Counted from the first letter of the stretch, positions 44,119-53,798 are shown. The stretch: DNA of 64,000 bases from Kordia sp965283645 (GCF_965283645.1 NZ_CBDIPG010000001.1:2480001-2544000); one strand, 5' to 3'. Translations and numbers: made by a program. Notes: generated from the letters alone by a model not told the origin.

Positions 44119-45189
44119 ATGAGTGTTACTACATTAAAAAAAATTAATAAAAAATTGCTCCCAAACAAGTATTTGTTTCCACCTGAGTGGATCATTTTGG
44201 GTGTTAATAATGTCTGTAATTTACATTGTAAAATGTGTGATGTGGGTACAAAAAGCTTAGACACAAATTTTGCGCAAAATTTAGTTGGAACACATCCAAT
44301 TAATATGCCGTTACCGTTAATTGAACAAATTATTGATCAAATGGTGGAACACTATCCTACTTCAAAATTAGGATATGCATTTACAGAACCTTTGGTGTAT
44401 CCACATTTGGAAGCTTCGTTAACCTATGCCGCTAAAAAAGGTATCCAAACTTCTGTAACAACAAACGCACTTACCTTACGACAAAAGGCTAAAATTGTAG
44501 CACATAGCGATATTTACATCTCGTTAGATGGACCGCAAGATATTCACAATGAAATTAGAGGACACAAAAAATCATTTCAGAAAGCGGTAGAAGGTATTGA
44601 AGCTGTTCTTGCCATCAATCCAAATGCTACGATTGGTATTTTTTGTGTTATTACAGAGTGGAATATTGGGTATTTGTTAGAGTTTTTAGATTTTTTTAAA
44701 GACTATCCGTTGCAACAAATCGGTTTTATGCATTCAAATTTTACGGAACAGCGCATTGCTGACATGCATAATGAAGTTTGGGCAAATTCGTATCCTGCAA
44801 CAGCTTCTAATGTTGATGAAGTAAATATAAATAACTTTGATTTGGAAGCACTTTGGGATGAAATTGCTGCGATAAAATCTAAGCAGTGTAAATTTCCTGT
44901 GAGTTTTTCTCCTGAAATTGCATCAAAAGAAAAGCTTTACGAATTTTATCATCAACCTGAAAAAAAGATTGGTACAATGTGTAATGACGTGTTTACAAAT
45001 ATCATGATTAAATCTGACGGAAGTGTAATTCCCGCACATGGAAGATGTTATAATTTAGAATTAGGGAATATGTACGAAGAAAACCTAAAGCAAATCTGGA
45101 ATGGGCGCGTATTGGCAAAATTCCGTTCTACACTTTCCAAAAACGGCGGTTTACTACCTGCATGCAGTCGCTGTTGTAGTGCTTTTTAG
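44119..45189 (+). CDS. Radical SAM/SPASM domain protein
   Basis: The 356-residue protein has a radical SAM cluster at Cys33, Cys37 and Cys40 (NNVCNLHCKMCDVG). The C-terminal SPASM region has further Cys (GTMCNDVF, HGRCYNLE and PACSRCCSAF) for extra Fe-S clusters. There is no cobalamin domain, so it differs from the other radical SAM proteins here. SPASM members modify peptides or nucleosides and sugars. It leads the 44119-49584 operon (next gene 29 bases on). The substrate is unknown. Confidence 0.92.
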   Translation: MSVTTLKKINKKLLPNKYLFPPEWIILGVNNVCNLHCKMCDVGTKSLDTNFAQNLVGTHPINMPLPLIEQIIDQMVEHYPTSKLGYAFTEPLVYPHLEASLTYAAKKGIQTSVTTNALTLRQKAKIVAHSDIYISLDGPQDIHNEIRGHKKSFQKAVEGIEAVLAINPNATIGIFCVITEWNIGYLLEFLDFFKDYPLQQIGFMHSNFTEQRIADMHNEVWANSYPATASNVDEVNINNFDLEALWDEIAAIKSKQCKFPVSFSPEIASKEKLYEFYHQPEKKIGTMCNDVFTNIMIKSDGSVIPAHGRCYNLELGNMYEENLKQIWNGRVLAKFRSTLSKNGGLLPACSRCCSAF

Positions 45190-45218
45190 ATTTAAATTGT
45201 TATAAGATATTACAAATA

Positions 45219-46739
45219 ATGGAAAATAAAATTATCATATTCAATCCAAGAAGTGCCAATGCAAAACATCGTTTGCCAAACACCATCATTCAAGTTGGTG
45301 CGGCTATTCATGGAAAATATGACTATGTTTTTGTAGATGGAAACATGGAAAACGATCCTTGGGAAAAAATTTCTGGTTATTTCGCTACAGGCGAATACAA
45401 GTATTTCTGCCTTACAGTAATGCCCGGACCGCAATTGAAACAAGCAATTCCGTACGCGAGAAAAATAAAAGAAATGTATCCCGAAGCAATTAATATTTGG
45501 GGCGGATATTTTGCTTCAAACCAGTACAAAGTGTGTTTAAATTCTGGGTATGTTGATTATATTATTAACGGACCTGGCGATACTACTTTTCCTAAGTTAT
45601 TAGCTGTTTTGGAAGGAAAAAGTGATGAAAAACTTATGTTGATTCGCAACTTAATTTTCAAAAATGAAGAAGGCAAAATTATCCAAACGGTAAAAGAAGC
45701 ATTGCTCGATCAAGATACATTGCCACCATATCCATACGAATATTTTAATACGTTTTATCCGCTAGAAAATTATTTAGCAAAAACCTTTATGGGACGCAGA
45801 ACGTTTGCGTATCACTCAAGTATGGGTTGTCCGTTTAGTTGTTCTTTTTGTGCAGTTGTGCCAATTTACAATGCAAAATGGAAAGCAAAAGCTGCTGGCA
45901 CTATTTATAAAGATTTAAAATACTTTAAAGAGAAGTATCAAATTGATGCCGTAGAGTTTCACGATAATAACTTTTTTACATCCAGAAAACGTGTGATGGA
46001 ATTTTCCAAACTCGTTATGGATGACAATATTGAATGGTGGGGCGAAGGACGCATTGATACGATAAATAAATATTCGGACGAAGAATTGCATTATATGCGA
46101 AAAGCTGGTTGCCGCATGATGTTTTTAGGTGCTGAAACTGGAAATGATGAAGTGTTGAAGCAGATGAACAAAGGTGGAACACAATCGGGTCAAATGATCA
46201 AGGATTTTGTGAAACGCATGAAAGATGTTGATATTATTCCTGAATTGTCATTTGTTTTAGGCTTGCCTGGACCTGACGAAAAGAAAGTATACGAGCAGAT
46301 TTTATGGGATATTAATTTTATTCGCGAAATTAAATCGATCAATGCTGACGCAGAAATTATTATTTACTTATACAGTCCTGTACCAACGGAAGGTTCAGAG
46401 TTGTATCAGCAAATTGTAGATGCAGGATTTTCGTTTCCTTCCAAATTAGAAGAATGGATTGAACCAAGTTGGGAAAAATTCGATTTGCGAAGAAATCCGT
46501 TGACACCTTGGTTAAAACCGTATATGATTGATAAAATTCAAAATTTTGAAACTGTATTGAATGGATATTATCCAACAGCTTCCGATTTCAGAATTAAAGG
46601 ATATAAAAAAGCATTATTAAAATTAGTTTCTGGATATCGCTTTAAATATGGTTGGTATAAATTTCCGTATGAAATTAAGGTTTTACACAAAATTTGGAAA
46701 TACCGTCAGCCAGAAATTGAAGGTTTCTATTCTGAATAA
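45219..46739 (+). CDS. B12-binding-domain radical SAM protein (copy 4)
   Basis: The 506-residue protein has a cobalamin-binding-type N-terminal domain (PNTIIQVGAAIHGKYDYVFV, IWGGYFASNQYK, INGPGDTTFPKLL) and a radical SAM core with Cys204, Cys208 and Cys211 in GCPFSCSFC. FLGAETGNDEVLKQMNKG follows as in other B12 radical SAM proteins. It is nearest in style to the protein at 19831. It lies between the SPASM gene and a methyltransferase gene (11-base gap), forming the third radical SAM plus methyltransferase pair. Confidence 0.92.
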   Translation: MENKIIIFNPRSANAKHRLPNTIIQVGAAIHGKYDYVFVDGNMENDPWEKISGYFATGEYKYFCLTVMPGPQLKQAIPYARKIKEMYPEAINIWGGYFASNQYKVCLNSGYVDYIINGPGDTTFPKLLAVLEGKSDEKLMLIRNLIFKNEEGKIIQTVKEALLDQDTLPPYPYEYFNTFYPLENYLAKTFMGRRTFAYHSSMGCPFSCSFCAVVPIYNAKWKAKAAGTIYKDLKYFKEKYQIDAVEFHDNNFFTSRKRVMEFSKLVMDDNIEWWGEGRIDTINKYSDEELHYMRKAGCRMMFLGAETGNDEVLKQMNKGGTQSGQMIKDFVKRMKDVDIIPELSFVLGLPGPDEKKVYEQILWDINFIREIKSINADAEIIIYLYSPVPTEGSELYQQIVDAGFSFPSKLEEWIEPSWEKFDLRRNPLTPWLKPYMIDKIQNFETVLNGYYPTASDFRIKGYKKALLKLVSGYRFKYGWYKFPYEIKVLHKIWKYRQPEIEGFYSE

Positions 46740-46750
46740 TTCATAGAAAT

Positions 46751-47407
46751 ATGGTCAAGAAACTTAAAAAACACCTATTTCCAATTGCGAAATTTTTCTT
46801 TGATAAGTACTCGCGTAAAGAACGAAAATACACGTATGAAGATATTACTGTAGACATTAGTGCTGAAATTTTTCCACCACATTTTACAATAAGTACCAAG
46901 ATTTTACTAGACTATATAAAACCTTTACACTTAACAGATAAAACCTTTTTAGAACTCGGTTGTGGCTCCGGAATCATCTCGTTGTTTGCCGCTTCTAAAG
47001 GTGCAAACGTAACGGCTTCTGACATTAACCAAATTGCCATTGATACACTAAAAGAAGCTGCTGTTAAAAATGAAATTCTTTTGAATGTTGTCTATTCTGA
47101 TTTGTTTAAAAATCTTTCCGATCAACAATTTGACTATATTATTATCAATCCGCCATACTATCCAAAAGCACCGCAAAACGATAAAGAACGTGCTTGGTTT
47201 TGTGGTGAAGATTTTGAATATTTTAAAAAGCTATTTTCACAACTTCCAAAACACATTGCGCCAAATACATGGATGATTTTATCGGAAGATTGTGAAATTG
47301 AACACATCAAACAGTTAGCCGCTAAAAACGGACTTTCGTTTGAATTGATTTTAGAAAAAAGTGTTTTAAAAGAGAAAAACTATATCTTTAGTCTTCAAAA
47401 ATCATAA
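46751..47407 (+). CDS. Class I SAM-dependent methyltransferase (NPPY type)
   Basis: The 218-residue protein has motif I FLELGCGSGIISLFAASKGA and the FDYIIINPPYYP motif. NPPY is typical of N-methyltransferases such as PrmC, so an amino or amide group may be the target. The short length fits a PrmC/RlmG-like core without accessory domain. It lies 11 bases after the B12 radical SAM gene and 5 bases before the acyltransferase. Confidence 0.88.
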   Translation: MVKKLKKHLFPIAKFFFDKYSRKERKYTYEDITVDISAEIFPPHFTISTKILLDYIKPLHLTDKTFLELGCGSGIISLFAASKGANVTASDINQIAIDTLKEAAVKNEILLNVVYSDLFKNLSDQQFDYIIINPPYYPKAPQNDKERAWFCGEDFEYFKKLFSQLPKHIAPNTWMILSEDCEIEHIKQLAAKNGLSFELILEKSVLKEKNYIFSLQKS

Positions 47408-47412
47408 CCGAT

Positions 47413-48375
47413 TTGCAAACAACTTCGCGAAACATATTGCTCGATATTCTAAAAATTGTAGCTGCTATATTAATCATTTCGGTACATTGTGGGTTTTTAT
47501 TTGACTACAATAAAATAGCGTATCATGTAACTTGTAATGGTTTATTTCGAATTCCGATTCCGTTCTTTTTTACAATTAATGGTTTCTTTTTATATACCGT
47601 TTTTCAAAATGATCGGATAAAAAATTGGATAAAACGTGTTGGAATTTTATATCTTATTTGGATGTTGATTTTTATCTACTTTTGGAGTATTCCTGTATAT
47701 GAAAATCCTATCAAAATTATACCAATCGTACTTTTTGGGTTCAATCATCTTTGGTACTTGGCAGCACTTTTTCTGGGCGGATTGTTAGTTTATACCTTTC
47801 GAAAATTTTCAAATACCACTTTATTAATACTTGCAGTAGGATTATATTTAATAGGCTACACAATTCAAACACTCAGAAATATTTCTTTTTTTGAAGGAAC
47901 TAGTGTTATTGACAAACTACTTAATTTTCCACCAACACATCGTAATTTTTTATTCTTTGCATTTCCCTTTTTAAGTATAGGCTATGTCATTCGCCGTTCC
48001 AATTTTCATTTGAAAACACAAAAGAAACAAGCTATTATATTTTTAGTTGTGAGCTTTTTATTGCTTGTCGCAGAAAGTTTGACAAACTACCATATAAACT
48101 CGAAAGCATCTTTTAACATGAGTCTTTCATTTTTACTTTTAGGTCCAATATTATTAATCACTGCGTTTTCATATACCATCAATTCAAGCATAAATAGTAA
48201 AGTTTTATCATCCTTTTCAATTGCTCTTTATTTAATACATCCGTTAATTATTATTTTGATTACTAGTTTTTTTAAATTAGAATCAACACCTTTAACCTTT
48301 GCAACTATTATATTGTCGGGAATTGCGAGTTATTTCCTAATTCAACTCAACAAGAAATTAAAATACATTATATAA
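47413..48375 (+). CDS. Acyltransferase family 3 membrane protein
   Basis: The 320-residue protein has about ten membrane helices and the early RNILLDILKIVAAILIISVH with the His of the acyltransferase-3 family. These proteins acylate sugars across the inner membrane, using acyl-CoA from the cytoplasm. It starts with TTG at 47413, with no better ATG in frame. It is followed by an SGNH protein 12 bases on; fused or paired acyltransferase-3/SGNH systems are known from O-antigen acetylation, so the two probably form one system. Confidence 0.85.
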   Translation: MQTTSRNILLDILKIVAAILIISVHCGFLFDYNKIAYHVTCNGLFRIPIPFFFTINGFFLYTVFQNDRIKNWIKRVGILYLIWMLIFIYFWSIPVYENPIKIIPIVLFGFNHLWYLAALFLGGLLVYTFRKFSNTTLLILAVGLYLIGYTIQTLRNISFFEGTSVIDKLLNFPPTHRNFLFFAFPFLSIGYVIRRSNFHLKTQKKQAIIFLVVSFLLLVAESLTNYHINSKASFNMSLSFLLLGPILLITAFSYTINSSINSKVLSSFSIALYLIHPLIIILITSFFKLESTPLTFATIILSGIASYFLIQLNKKLKYII

Positions 48376-48387
48376 ATTATTCCATTC

Positions 48388-49584
48388 GTGAAAAGTAAAC
48401 TTAAATACATATATATAATATTCAGAAATATACTCATCATTCTTCTTTTGTGTGAAATTGGTTTGGGCATTTTTTATAATTACGATAAAAGTAATGTTGA
48501 TGAAAACACTGAACGTATTATTGCTTCTGGCGTATATGAAGGTGACGATATCGATGACGAATCTATCAAAGAAATTTTTAGAGAACTTCGTCTGCAAGAT
48601 ATGATATGGGAACCTTATTTGCATTATCGTTTTAAACCTATGAACGGGAAACACAATACGATTTATGAAAATGGACTCCGAAAAACAGTAAATCCAAGTT
48701 TGAAAGATTCGGCTACAGCGTTAAAAATATTCTGCTTTGGCGGTTCTACAATATTCAGTGCGGGCGCACGTGACGAACACTCAATTCCCTCAGAATTATC
48801 AAAATTGATTGCTACAAATTTTCCCAATCAAAATGTAGAAGTTACTAATTTTGGTTGCCACGGATACACGCGTGCCTCAGAGAACATTCAGCTACAGCGA
48901 GAACTCGTTAAAAATAACATTCCGGATATTGTTATATTTTATGATGGTGTAAATGAAGTGATTTCTGGACATCAAAATAATGAAGCTGGCGCACCAACAA
49001 ATGCGTTTAACAGACGAAAAGAATTTAAAATTGCACATAGTTATAAGAAGCGCATTGCATTAATGGTGTATTCAAGTAATTTATACCGATTTGTAACAAC
49101 CATGCAACGAAAACTCTTTACAAAATCTGCATACAAACAACTCAGTTCACGCCCAGATGCATTGGCATATGATATTGCAGAAACGTATATTGGATTGGTT
49201 AAAATTTCGAAAAGTTTTGAAAATGATTATGGTTTTAAAGTGTTCAATTTTATGCAACCAAATGTTTATTCAAAGAAAAATTTGACAACAGTAGAACAAG
49301 ATTATTTTAAAAACAAACAGTATTACGAAAATTTATACAAACTGTCATATGAAACGATTCGAAAAGATTCATTAATGATCAACGATTCAACTTTTGTAGA
49401 TATTAGTGACGCTTTTGACACTGCAGAAAAAACGATTTATACCGATTTTTGCCATACTGGCGAATTTGGAAATCGATTGATTGCCAACAGAATGTTTGCA
49501 CATATAAAGCCATTGCTTACACCAAAAGTAACAGAAACTGTAACAATACCAGAAACCGAACAACTAACAGAAATCAATAAATAA
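48388..49584 (+). CDS. Membrane-anchored SGNH/GDSL hydrolase (4 of 5)
   Basis: The 398-residue protein starts with GTG. It has one N-terminal membrane helix (YIYIIFRNILIILLLCEIGL), block I IFCFGGSTIFSAG with Ser120, YDGVNEV as block III, and DFCHTGEFG giving Asp353 and His356. It is the partner of the acyltransferase-3 gene just upstream. It belongs to the five-gene operon 44119-49584 with the SPASM, B12 radical SAM and methyltransferase genes. Confidence 0.87.
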   Translation: MKSKLKYIYIIFRNILIILLLCEIGLGIFYNYDKSNVDENTERIIASGVYEGDDIDDESIKEIFRELRLQDMIWEPYLHYRFKPMNGKHNTIYENGLRKTVNPSLKDSATALKIFCFGGSTIFSAGARDEHSIPSELSKLIATNFPNQNVEVTNFGCHGYTRASENIQLQRELVKNNIPDIVIFYDGVNEVISGHQNNEAGAPTNAFNRRKEFKIAHSYKKRIALMVYSSNLYRFVTTMQRKLFTKSAYKQLSSRPDALAYDIAETYIGLVKISKSFENDYGFKVFNFMQPNVYSKKNLTTVEQDYFKNKQYYENLYKLSYETIRKDSLMINDSTFVDISDAFDTAEKTIYTDFCHTGEFGNRLIANRMFAHIKPLLTPKVTETVTIPETEQLTEINK

Positions 49585-49597
49585 TTATATTAAAAAC

Positions 49598-50425
49598 ATG
49601 GAACAACTTTTAACCTTAGATAGTCTTTTTACCTTATTTATGCTTGTACTTTTACAAGCTGTTTTAGGATTTGACAACCTATTATATATTTCGTTAGAAT
49701 CGCAAAAAGCTCCAAAAGACAAACAATCATTTGTTCGAAAAATGGGTGTTGGCTTGGCGATAATTTTAAGAATTGTATTATTATTTGTTTTAGTAAAATT
49801 GATTTCTTATTTCCAATCTCCTTTTTTCTCCATGCATAGCAATTCGTTCCTCGAATTTGATTTTAACGGACATAGCATAATTGTATTGGCTGGTGGCGTT
49901 TTTATCATTTACACAGCTATAAAAGAAATCTGGCACATGATGCTCATGAAAGAACATGCCGAAAATGAGGAAGTAAAAAGTAAAAAATCTGTCAATAGTG
50001 TTGTTACATGGATTGTAATTATGAATCTTGTATTTTCATTTGATTCTATTTTGAGCGCAATGGCATTGACAAATGAAATGGATGAAACGCCACAATTAAT
50101 TTTAATGACAATTGCCGTAATATTAGGTGGATTGTTAATGATTGTGATGGCTGATAAAGTATCTAACTTTTTACAAAAGAATAAAATGTATGAAGTGCTC
50201 GGATTATTTATTCTTTTCATTGTCGGAATCATGCTGTTATCAGAAGGCGGGCATTTAGCACATCTTGAACTATTTGGAAACAAAGTAGAACCAATGAGTA
50301 AAGCAACTTTTTATTTTGTCATCATTACCTTAGTGATTATTGATATTGTACAAGGTCGTTATCAAAAGAATTTATTGGCAAAGAAAGAAATGACGGATAA
50401 AGCTACGGAAGATAAAAAGGGTTAG
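49598..50425 (+). CDS. TerC family membrane protein
   Basis: The 275-residue protein has seven to nine membrane helices and both TerC marks: LQAVLGFDNLLYISLES in helix I and NLVFSFDSILSAMALTNE later, which carry conserved acidic residues. TerC/Alx-type proteins are linked to metal (Mn2+) export. It follows the SGNH gene by 13 bases, so it may be co-transcribed with the glycan operon, but it could also be independent. The C-terminal tail is highly charged. Confidence 0.88.
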   Translation: MEQLLTLDSLFTLFMLVLLQAVLGFDNLLYISLESQKAPKDKQSFVRKMGVGLAIILRIVLLFVLVKLISYFQSPFFSMHSNSFLEFDFNGHSIIVLAGGVFIIYTAIKEIWHMMLMKEHAENEEVKSKKSVNSVVTWIVIMNLVFSFDSILSAMALTNEMDETPQLILMTIAVILGGLLMIVMADKVSNFLQKNKMYEVLGLFILFIVGIMLLSEGGHLAHLELFGNKVEPMSKATFYFVIITLVIIDIVQGRYQKNLLAKKEMTDKATEDKKG

Positions 50426-50464
50426 ATTTAAATCCGCCAAATCGAGTGATATTCGACAGGAAAT

Positions 50465-50560
50465 TGTATCGAGATTTGCTTTAAAAACTCAAGTTGTTCT
50501 CAATACAATTTTTCTTCATTTCATTTCGAAAAACTACTCGAACTGACGTGTATTGAATCT
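50465..50560. repeat. TTGTATCGAGA-type inverted repeat
   Basis: AAATTGTATCGAGATTTGC and TTCTCAATACAATTTTTCTT form a loose inverted repeat after terC, related to 40409-40480. The trailing CGAACTGACGTGTATT resembles the MITE termini (CGAACTCACGTT). Confidence 0.5.
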
Positions 50561-50580
50561 AAAATTGGAACAAGGAATTA

Positions 50581-51579
50581 CTAAAAAGGAATTTCAGACT
50601 GTAAAAAATCGCTCAACACTTCATTCCCTTTATTATTAATATGTGGATCGTTGGCAAAATACAAACGATAATCATTTTTATCATTTGCTTGAAAAGTCTT
50701 TAAAGGATTTAATTGTGTAACATTTGTATACATTTTTAAATCCTTTTTTGCTTGCGCGAAGAATGGATAATCAGCTTGTTGTATGGTAACTTTCTCATCG
50801 AAAGTAGCACCTAAAGCTTTCAAATTGCCCATATAATAATCATTTACTTGTGCACAATGTGGAATCCAAACCAAGTACACAGGAACATCGTTTGGAATCG
50901 TTTCGAGGAAAGTCTTCATATATATTAACCAAGCGTCATATCGTTCTTTAAAAGGCTTTTTTAATAGCAATGTATTCGTAAAGTATGCTCGATCAAAGTT
51001 TAAAAAGCGTTTCGTTCGCAAATCGTAATAGTCTGGTTTAAAAATATCAGTTGCCATTGTGTACGTTCTGTTATTTACACTCGGACTAAAAACACTTGCT
51101 TTATGATTCAGATACGATACACTCATAAAATAATCGGAAGTTTCCCAATACAAATTTCGAACTAACGAAAACTTCTCTAAACTCCACAAATGATCAACAT
51201 CAGTCAAATCGTTTCCAACATAAATTTGATATATAATTGCTTTTGGTTGGTGTTTTTTAATTTTTGCTTTCGCGAAGGTATTCACTTGCCGAATTCCAAT
51301 ACCTGGCACACTCACATTTACAATGGAAACTGTTGGATGCGCTTGTTTTATTTTTTCTATATAATTAATGTCTTTCGCTGTAGCAGAAAACGAATCGCCA
51401 AACACCAAAAAATCTACAGAAGGTTTTCCCAAGTCAGTCTCAGAATTCAAATGAGAAGTTTCTATTTTATAAAAATCAATAATAGAATTTCGATACAAAA
51501 TTTCAAACAGCACAAAAGTTACCAACATGATAATGATGGTATTGATAAAAAACTTCTTTATTTTTGTCACTAATTTCAT
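50581..51579 (-). CDS. Membrane-anchored SGNH/GDSL hydrolase (5 of 5)
   Basis: The 332-residue protein has an N-terminal membrane helix (FFINTIIIMLVTFVLFEILY), block I FLVFGDSFSATAKD with Ser63, a block III VGNDLTD, and ANDPHINNKG giving Asp311 and His313. The set is intact. It is transcribed alone, convergently with terC. It is distinct in length from the others, so it is a diverged paralogue rather than a recent copy. Confidence 0.85.
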   Translation of the reverse strand: MKLVTKIKKFFINTIIIMLVTFVLFEILYRNSIIDFYKIETSHLNSETDLGKPSVDFLVFGDSFSATAKDINYIEKIKQAHPTVSIVNVSVPGIGIRQVNTFAKAKIKKHQPKAIIYQIYVGNDLTDVDHLWSLEKFSLVRNLYWETSDYFMSVSYLNHKASVFSPSVNNRTYTMATDIFKPDYYDLRTKRFLNFDRAYFTNTLLLKKPFKERYDAWLIYMKTFLETIPNDVPVYLVWIPHCAQVNDYYMGNLKALGATFDEKVTIQQADYPFFAQAKKDLKMYTNVTQLNPLKTFQANDKNDYRLYFANDPHINNKGNEVLSDFLQSEIPF

Positions 51580-51777
51580 ATCTAAAATCTGTGCTAAAGA
51601 TAGTTTTTAAATTATGTTTTTTAATCATTTTTTATTAGTTTGAAATACGCTTCTACAACCTAGTTATCATGCAGTCATTATTTTATTAGCAAAACACAGC
51701 TGACATAATTACGGAAATAAAAAGTAAGCAGATGAAAACCAATACATTTAACTATTTTCAGTATTCTTCTCATTGTA

Positions 51778-51808
51778 TTTGTTATCTACAGAATTAATCT
51801 TACCTTTG
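51778..51808 (+). promoter_or_regulatory. Bacteroidetes promoter of rplM-rpsI
   Basis: TTTG at 51778-51781 and TACCTTTG at 51801-51808 are 19 bases apart, the spacing of the Bacteroidetes primary promoter. It lies about 50 bases before the rplM GTG. Confidence 0.75.
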
Positions 51809-51857
51809 CAGACTCTTTTTAAGAGATAGGAATGTTTAATTATTAAAAAAAATTAGT

Positions 51858-52313
51858 GTGGACACATTAAGCTACAAAACAATTTCAGCGAACAAAGCGA
51901 CTGCAGATAAGCAGTGGGTTTTGGTTGATGCTGAAGGACAAACGCTAGGGCGTATGGCTTCTAAGGTAGCAAAAATACTTAGAGGTAAGTACAAGCCTAG
52001 CTTTACACCACATGCTGATTGCGGAGATAATGTCGTAATTATCAATGCGGAAAAAATCAACTTAACTGGAAACAAGTGGACGGACAAATCGTATATTCGT
52101 CACACAGGATATCCAGGTGGTCAAAGATCACTAACTGCTTCGGAACTTTTTGAAAAAGATCCTGCAAAATTAGTAGAGAAATCAGTGAAAGGAATGTTAC
52201 CAAAAAACAAATTAGGTAGCGCTTTATTCCGTAACCTAAAAGTTTATGTTGGTACAGAGCACGGACAAGAAGCTCAAAAACCAACAACTATTAACTTAAA
52301 TGATTTAATGTAA
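51858..52313 (+). CDS. rplM: Large-subunit ribosomal protein L13
   Basis: The 151-residue protein matches uL13 (WVLVDAEGQTLGRMASKVAK, KYKPSFTPHADCGDNVVIIN, MLPKNKLGSALFRNLKVYVG). It is an early-assembling 23S rRNA-binding protein of the 50S subunit. The start is GTG at 51858. It is separated from rpsI by one base, giving the standard rplM-rpsI operon, expressed from the promoter at 51778-51808. Confidence 0.98.
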   Translation: MDTLSYKTISANKATADKQWVLVDAEGQTLGRMASKVAKILRGKYKPSFTPHADCGDNVVIINAEKINLTGNKWTDKSYIRHTGYPGGQRSLTASELFEKDPAKLVEKSVKGMLPKNKLGSALFRNLKVYVGTEHGQEAQKPTTINLNDLM

Positions 52314-52314
52314 C

Positions 52315-52701
52315 ATGGAAGTTATTCACAAAATTGGTCGTAGAAAGACGGCTGTTGCTCGTGTATATGTTACTCCAGGAACTGGAAACATTACCGTAAA
52401 CAAAAAAGCGTTTGAAACGTATTTCCCAACGCCAACATTACAGTACAAAGTAAAGCAACCATTTGCTTTAACAGAAACTGTTGACACGTATGATGTAAAC
52501 GTAAATGTATATGGTGGTGGAGCTACAGGACAAGCAGAAGCTGTTCGTTTAGCAATCTCAAGAGTATTATGTGAGATCGATGCTGAAAACAGATTAGCAC
52601 TTAAACCAGAAGGATTACTAACAAGAGATCCAAGAATGGTTGAACGTAAGAAATTTGGACAGAAGAAAGCTCGTAAGAAATTCCAATTCTCGAAACGTTA
52701 A
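52315..52701 (+). CDS. rpsI: Small-subunit ribosomal protein S9
   Basis: The 128-residue protein matches uS9: IGRRKTAVARVYVTPGTGNI at the start and the basic tail KKFGQKKARKKFQFSKR that reaches toward the P-site tRNA. It follows rplM by one base, so coupling is tight. Length and ends are normal. Confidence 0.98.
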   Translation: MEVIHKIGRRKTAVARVYVTPGTGNITVNKKAFETYFPTPTLQYKVKQPFALTETVDTYDVNVNVYGGGATGQAEAVRLAISRVLCEIDAENRLALKPEGLLTRDPRMVERKKFGQKKARKKFQFSKR

Positions 52702-52876
52702 TTTTTATTCGTTTTTTAATAAAACGTATAGTTCATTTAATATTGAAATTAAAAACATGTTGTCGTTGTTTCGCACAGCGAAAATTAGTTTAGCATCTAA
52801 ATAGATAAGACCAATTACAAATTAAAATTGCTACTTACCTATTGCTAATTCAACGGAACGTAAACTATTTACAAAA

Positions 52877-53692
52877 ATGGCAAATAACATAGAAGTAAAA
52901 GACTTACTTGATGCAGGTGTACACTTTGGTCACTTGACAAGAAAATGGGATCCAAACATGGCGCCGTATATCTACATGGAGCGTAATGGAATCCACATCA
53001 TAAACTTATACAAGACTGCAGCTAAAATCAGTGAAGCGAATGAAGCTTTAAAGAAAATTGCAGCATCTGGTAGAAAAATACTATTCGTAGCTACCAAAAA
53101 ACAAGCAAAAGATATTGTTGCTGAAAAAGCGGGGAATGCTAACATGCCGTACATCACTGAAAGATGGCCAGGTGGAATGTTAACAAACTTTGTAACGATC
53201 AGAAAAGCTGTTAAAAAAATGGCTTCTATTGATAGAATGAAAAAAGATGGAACGTTCTTAACGTTGTCTAAGAAAGAGCGTTTACAAGTTGATCGTTTAA
53301 GAGCTAAATTAGAGAAAAACTTAGGTTCTATCTCTGACATGACTCGTCTTCCAGGTGCATTATTCGTAGTTGACATCAAGCGTGAACATATCGCGATTAA
53401 AGAAGCTCAAAAATTAAACATTCCAATTTTTGCAATGGTTGATACAAATTCTGACCCAAGAGAGGTTGATTATGTAATTCCTGCAAATGATGATGCTTCT
53501 AAATCAATCGAGAATATCTTAACACACGTTACAGATGCAGTAATCGACGGATTATCTGAAAGAAAAGCTGAAAAAGAAGCTAAAAAAGCTGAAAAAGAAG
53601 CTGTTGTTGCTCCAAAAGCAGCGGCGAAAGCTGAAGTAAAAGCCGAAGCTCCTGCAAAAACTGAAGCTCCAGCAAAAGAAGAAACAAAATAA
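52877..53692 (+). CDS. rpsB: Small-subunit ribosomal protein S2
   Basis: The 271-residue protein matches uS2: LLDAGVHFGHLTRKWDPNMA, ERWPGGMLTNFVTIRKAVKK and FAMVDTNSDPREVDYVIPAN. The last 40 residues are an Ala/Lys/Glu-rich tail (AEKEAVVAPKAAAKAEVKAE) that is longer than in E. coli, as is common in Bacteroidetes. It is followed by tsf 106 bases on, with a hairpin TTAACGTTGATACGTTAA in the gap; this is the usual rpsB-tsf pair. Confidence 0.98.
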   Translation: MANNIEVKDLLDAGVHFGHLTRKWDPNMAPYIYMERNGIHIINLYKTAAKISEANEALKKIAASGRKILFVATKKQAKDIVAEKAGNANMPYITERWPGGMLTNFVTIRKAVKKMASIDRMKKDGTFLTLSKKERLQVDRLRAKLEKNLGSISDMTRLPGALFVVDIKREHIAIKEAQKLNIPIFAMVDTNSDPREVDYVIPANDDASKSIENILTHVTDAVIDGLSERKAEKEAKKAEKEAVVAPKAAAKAEVKAEAPAKTEAPAKEETK

Positions 53693-53798
53693 TTATTATT
53701 TAACGTTGATACGTTAATTCACCAAAAGGAGATCAATAACTTTGTTGCTGATTTTTAAAAATGTTGCATTAACGTATAAACATTAAACCAAAAATAAA

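Noticed and set aside
44119..45189. SPASM radical SAM as the maturase of the Cys-rich GG-leader peptides
   Set aside because: No precursor lies beside it, the nearest is 6 kb away and its operon partners are glycan/lipid-type enzymes; possible but unsupported.
52702..52876. Ribosomal leader RNA element before rpsB
   Set aside because: The 175-base gap is AT-rich with only weak stems; I could not support a specific leader structure.
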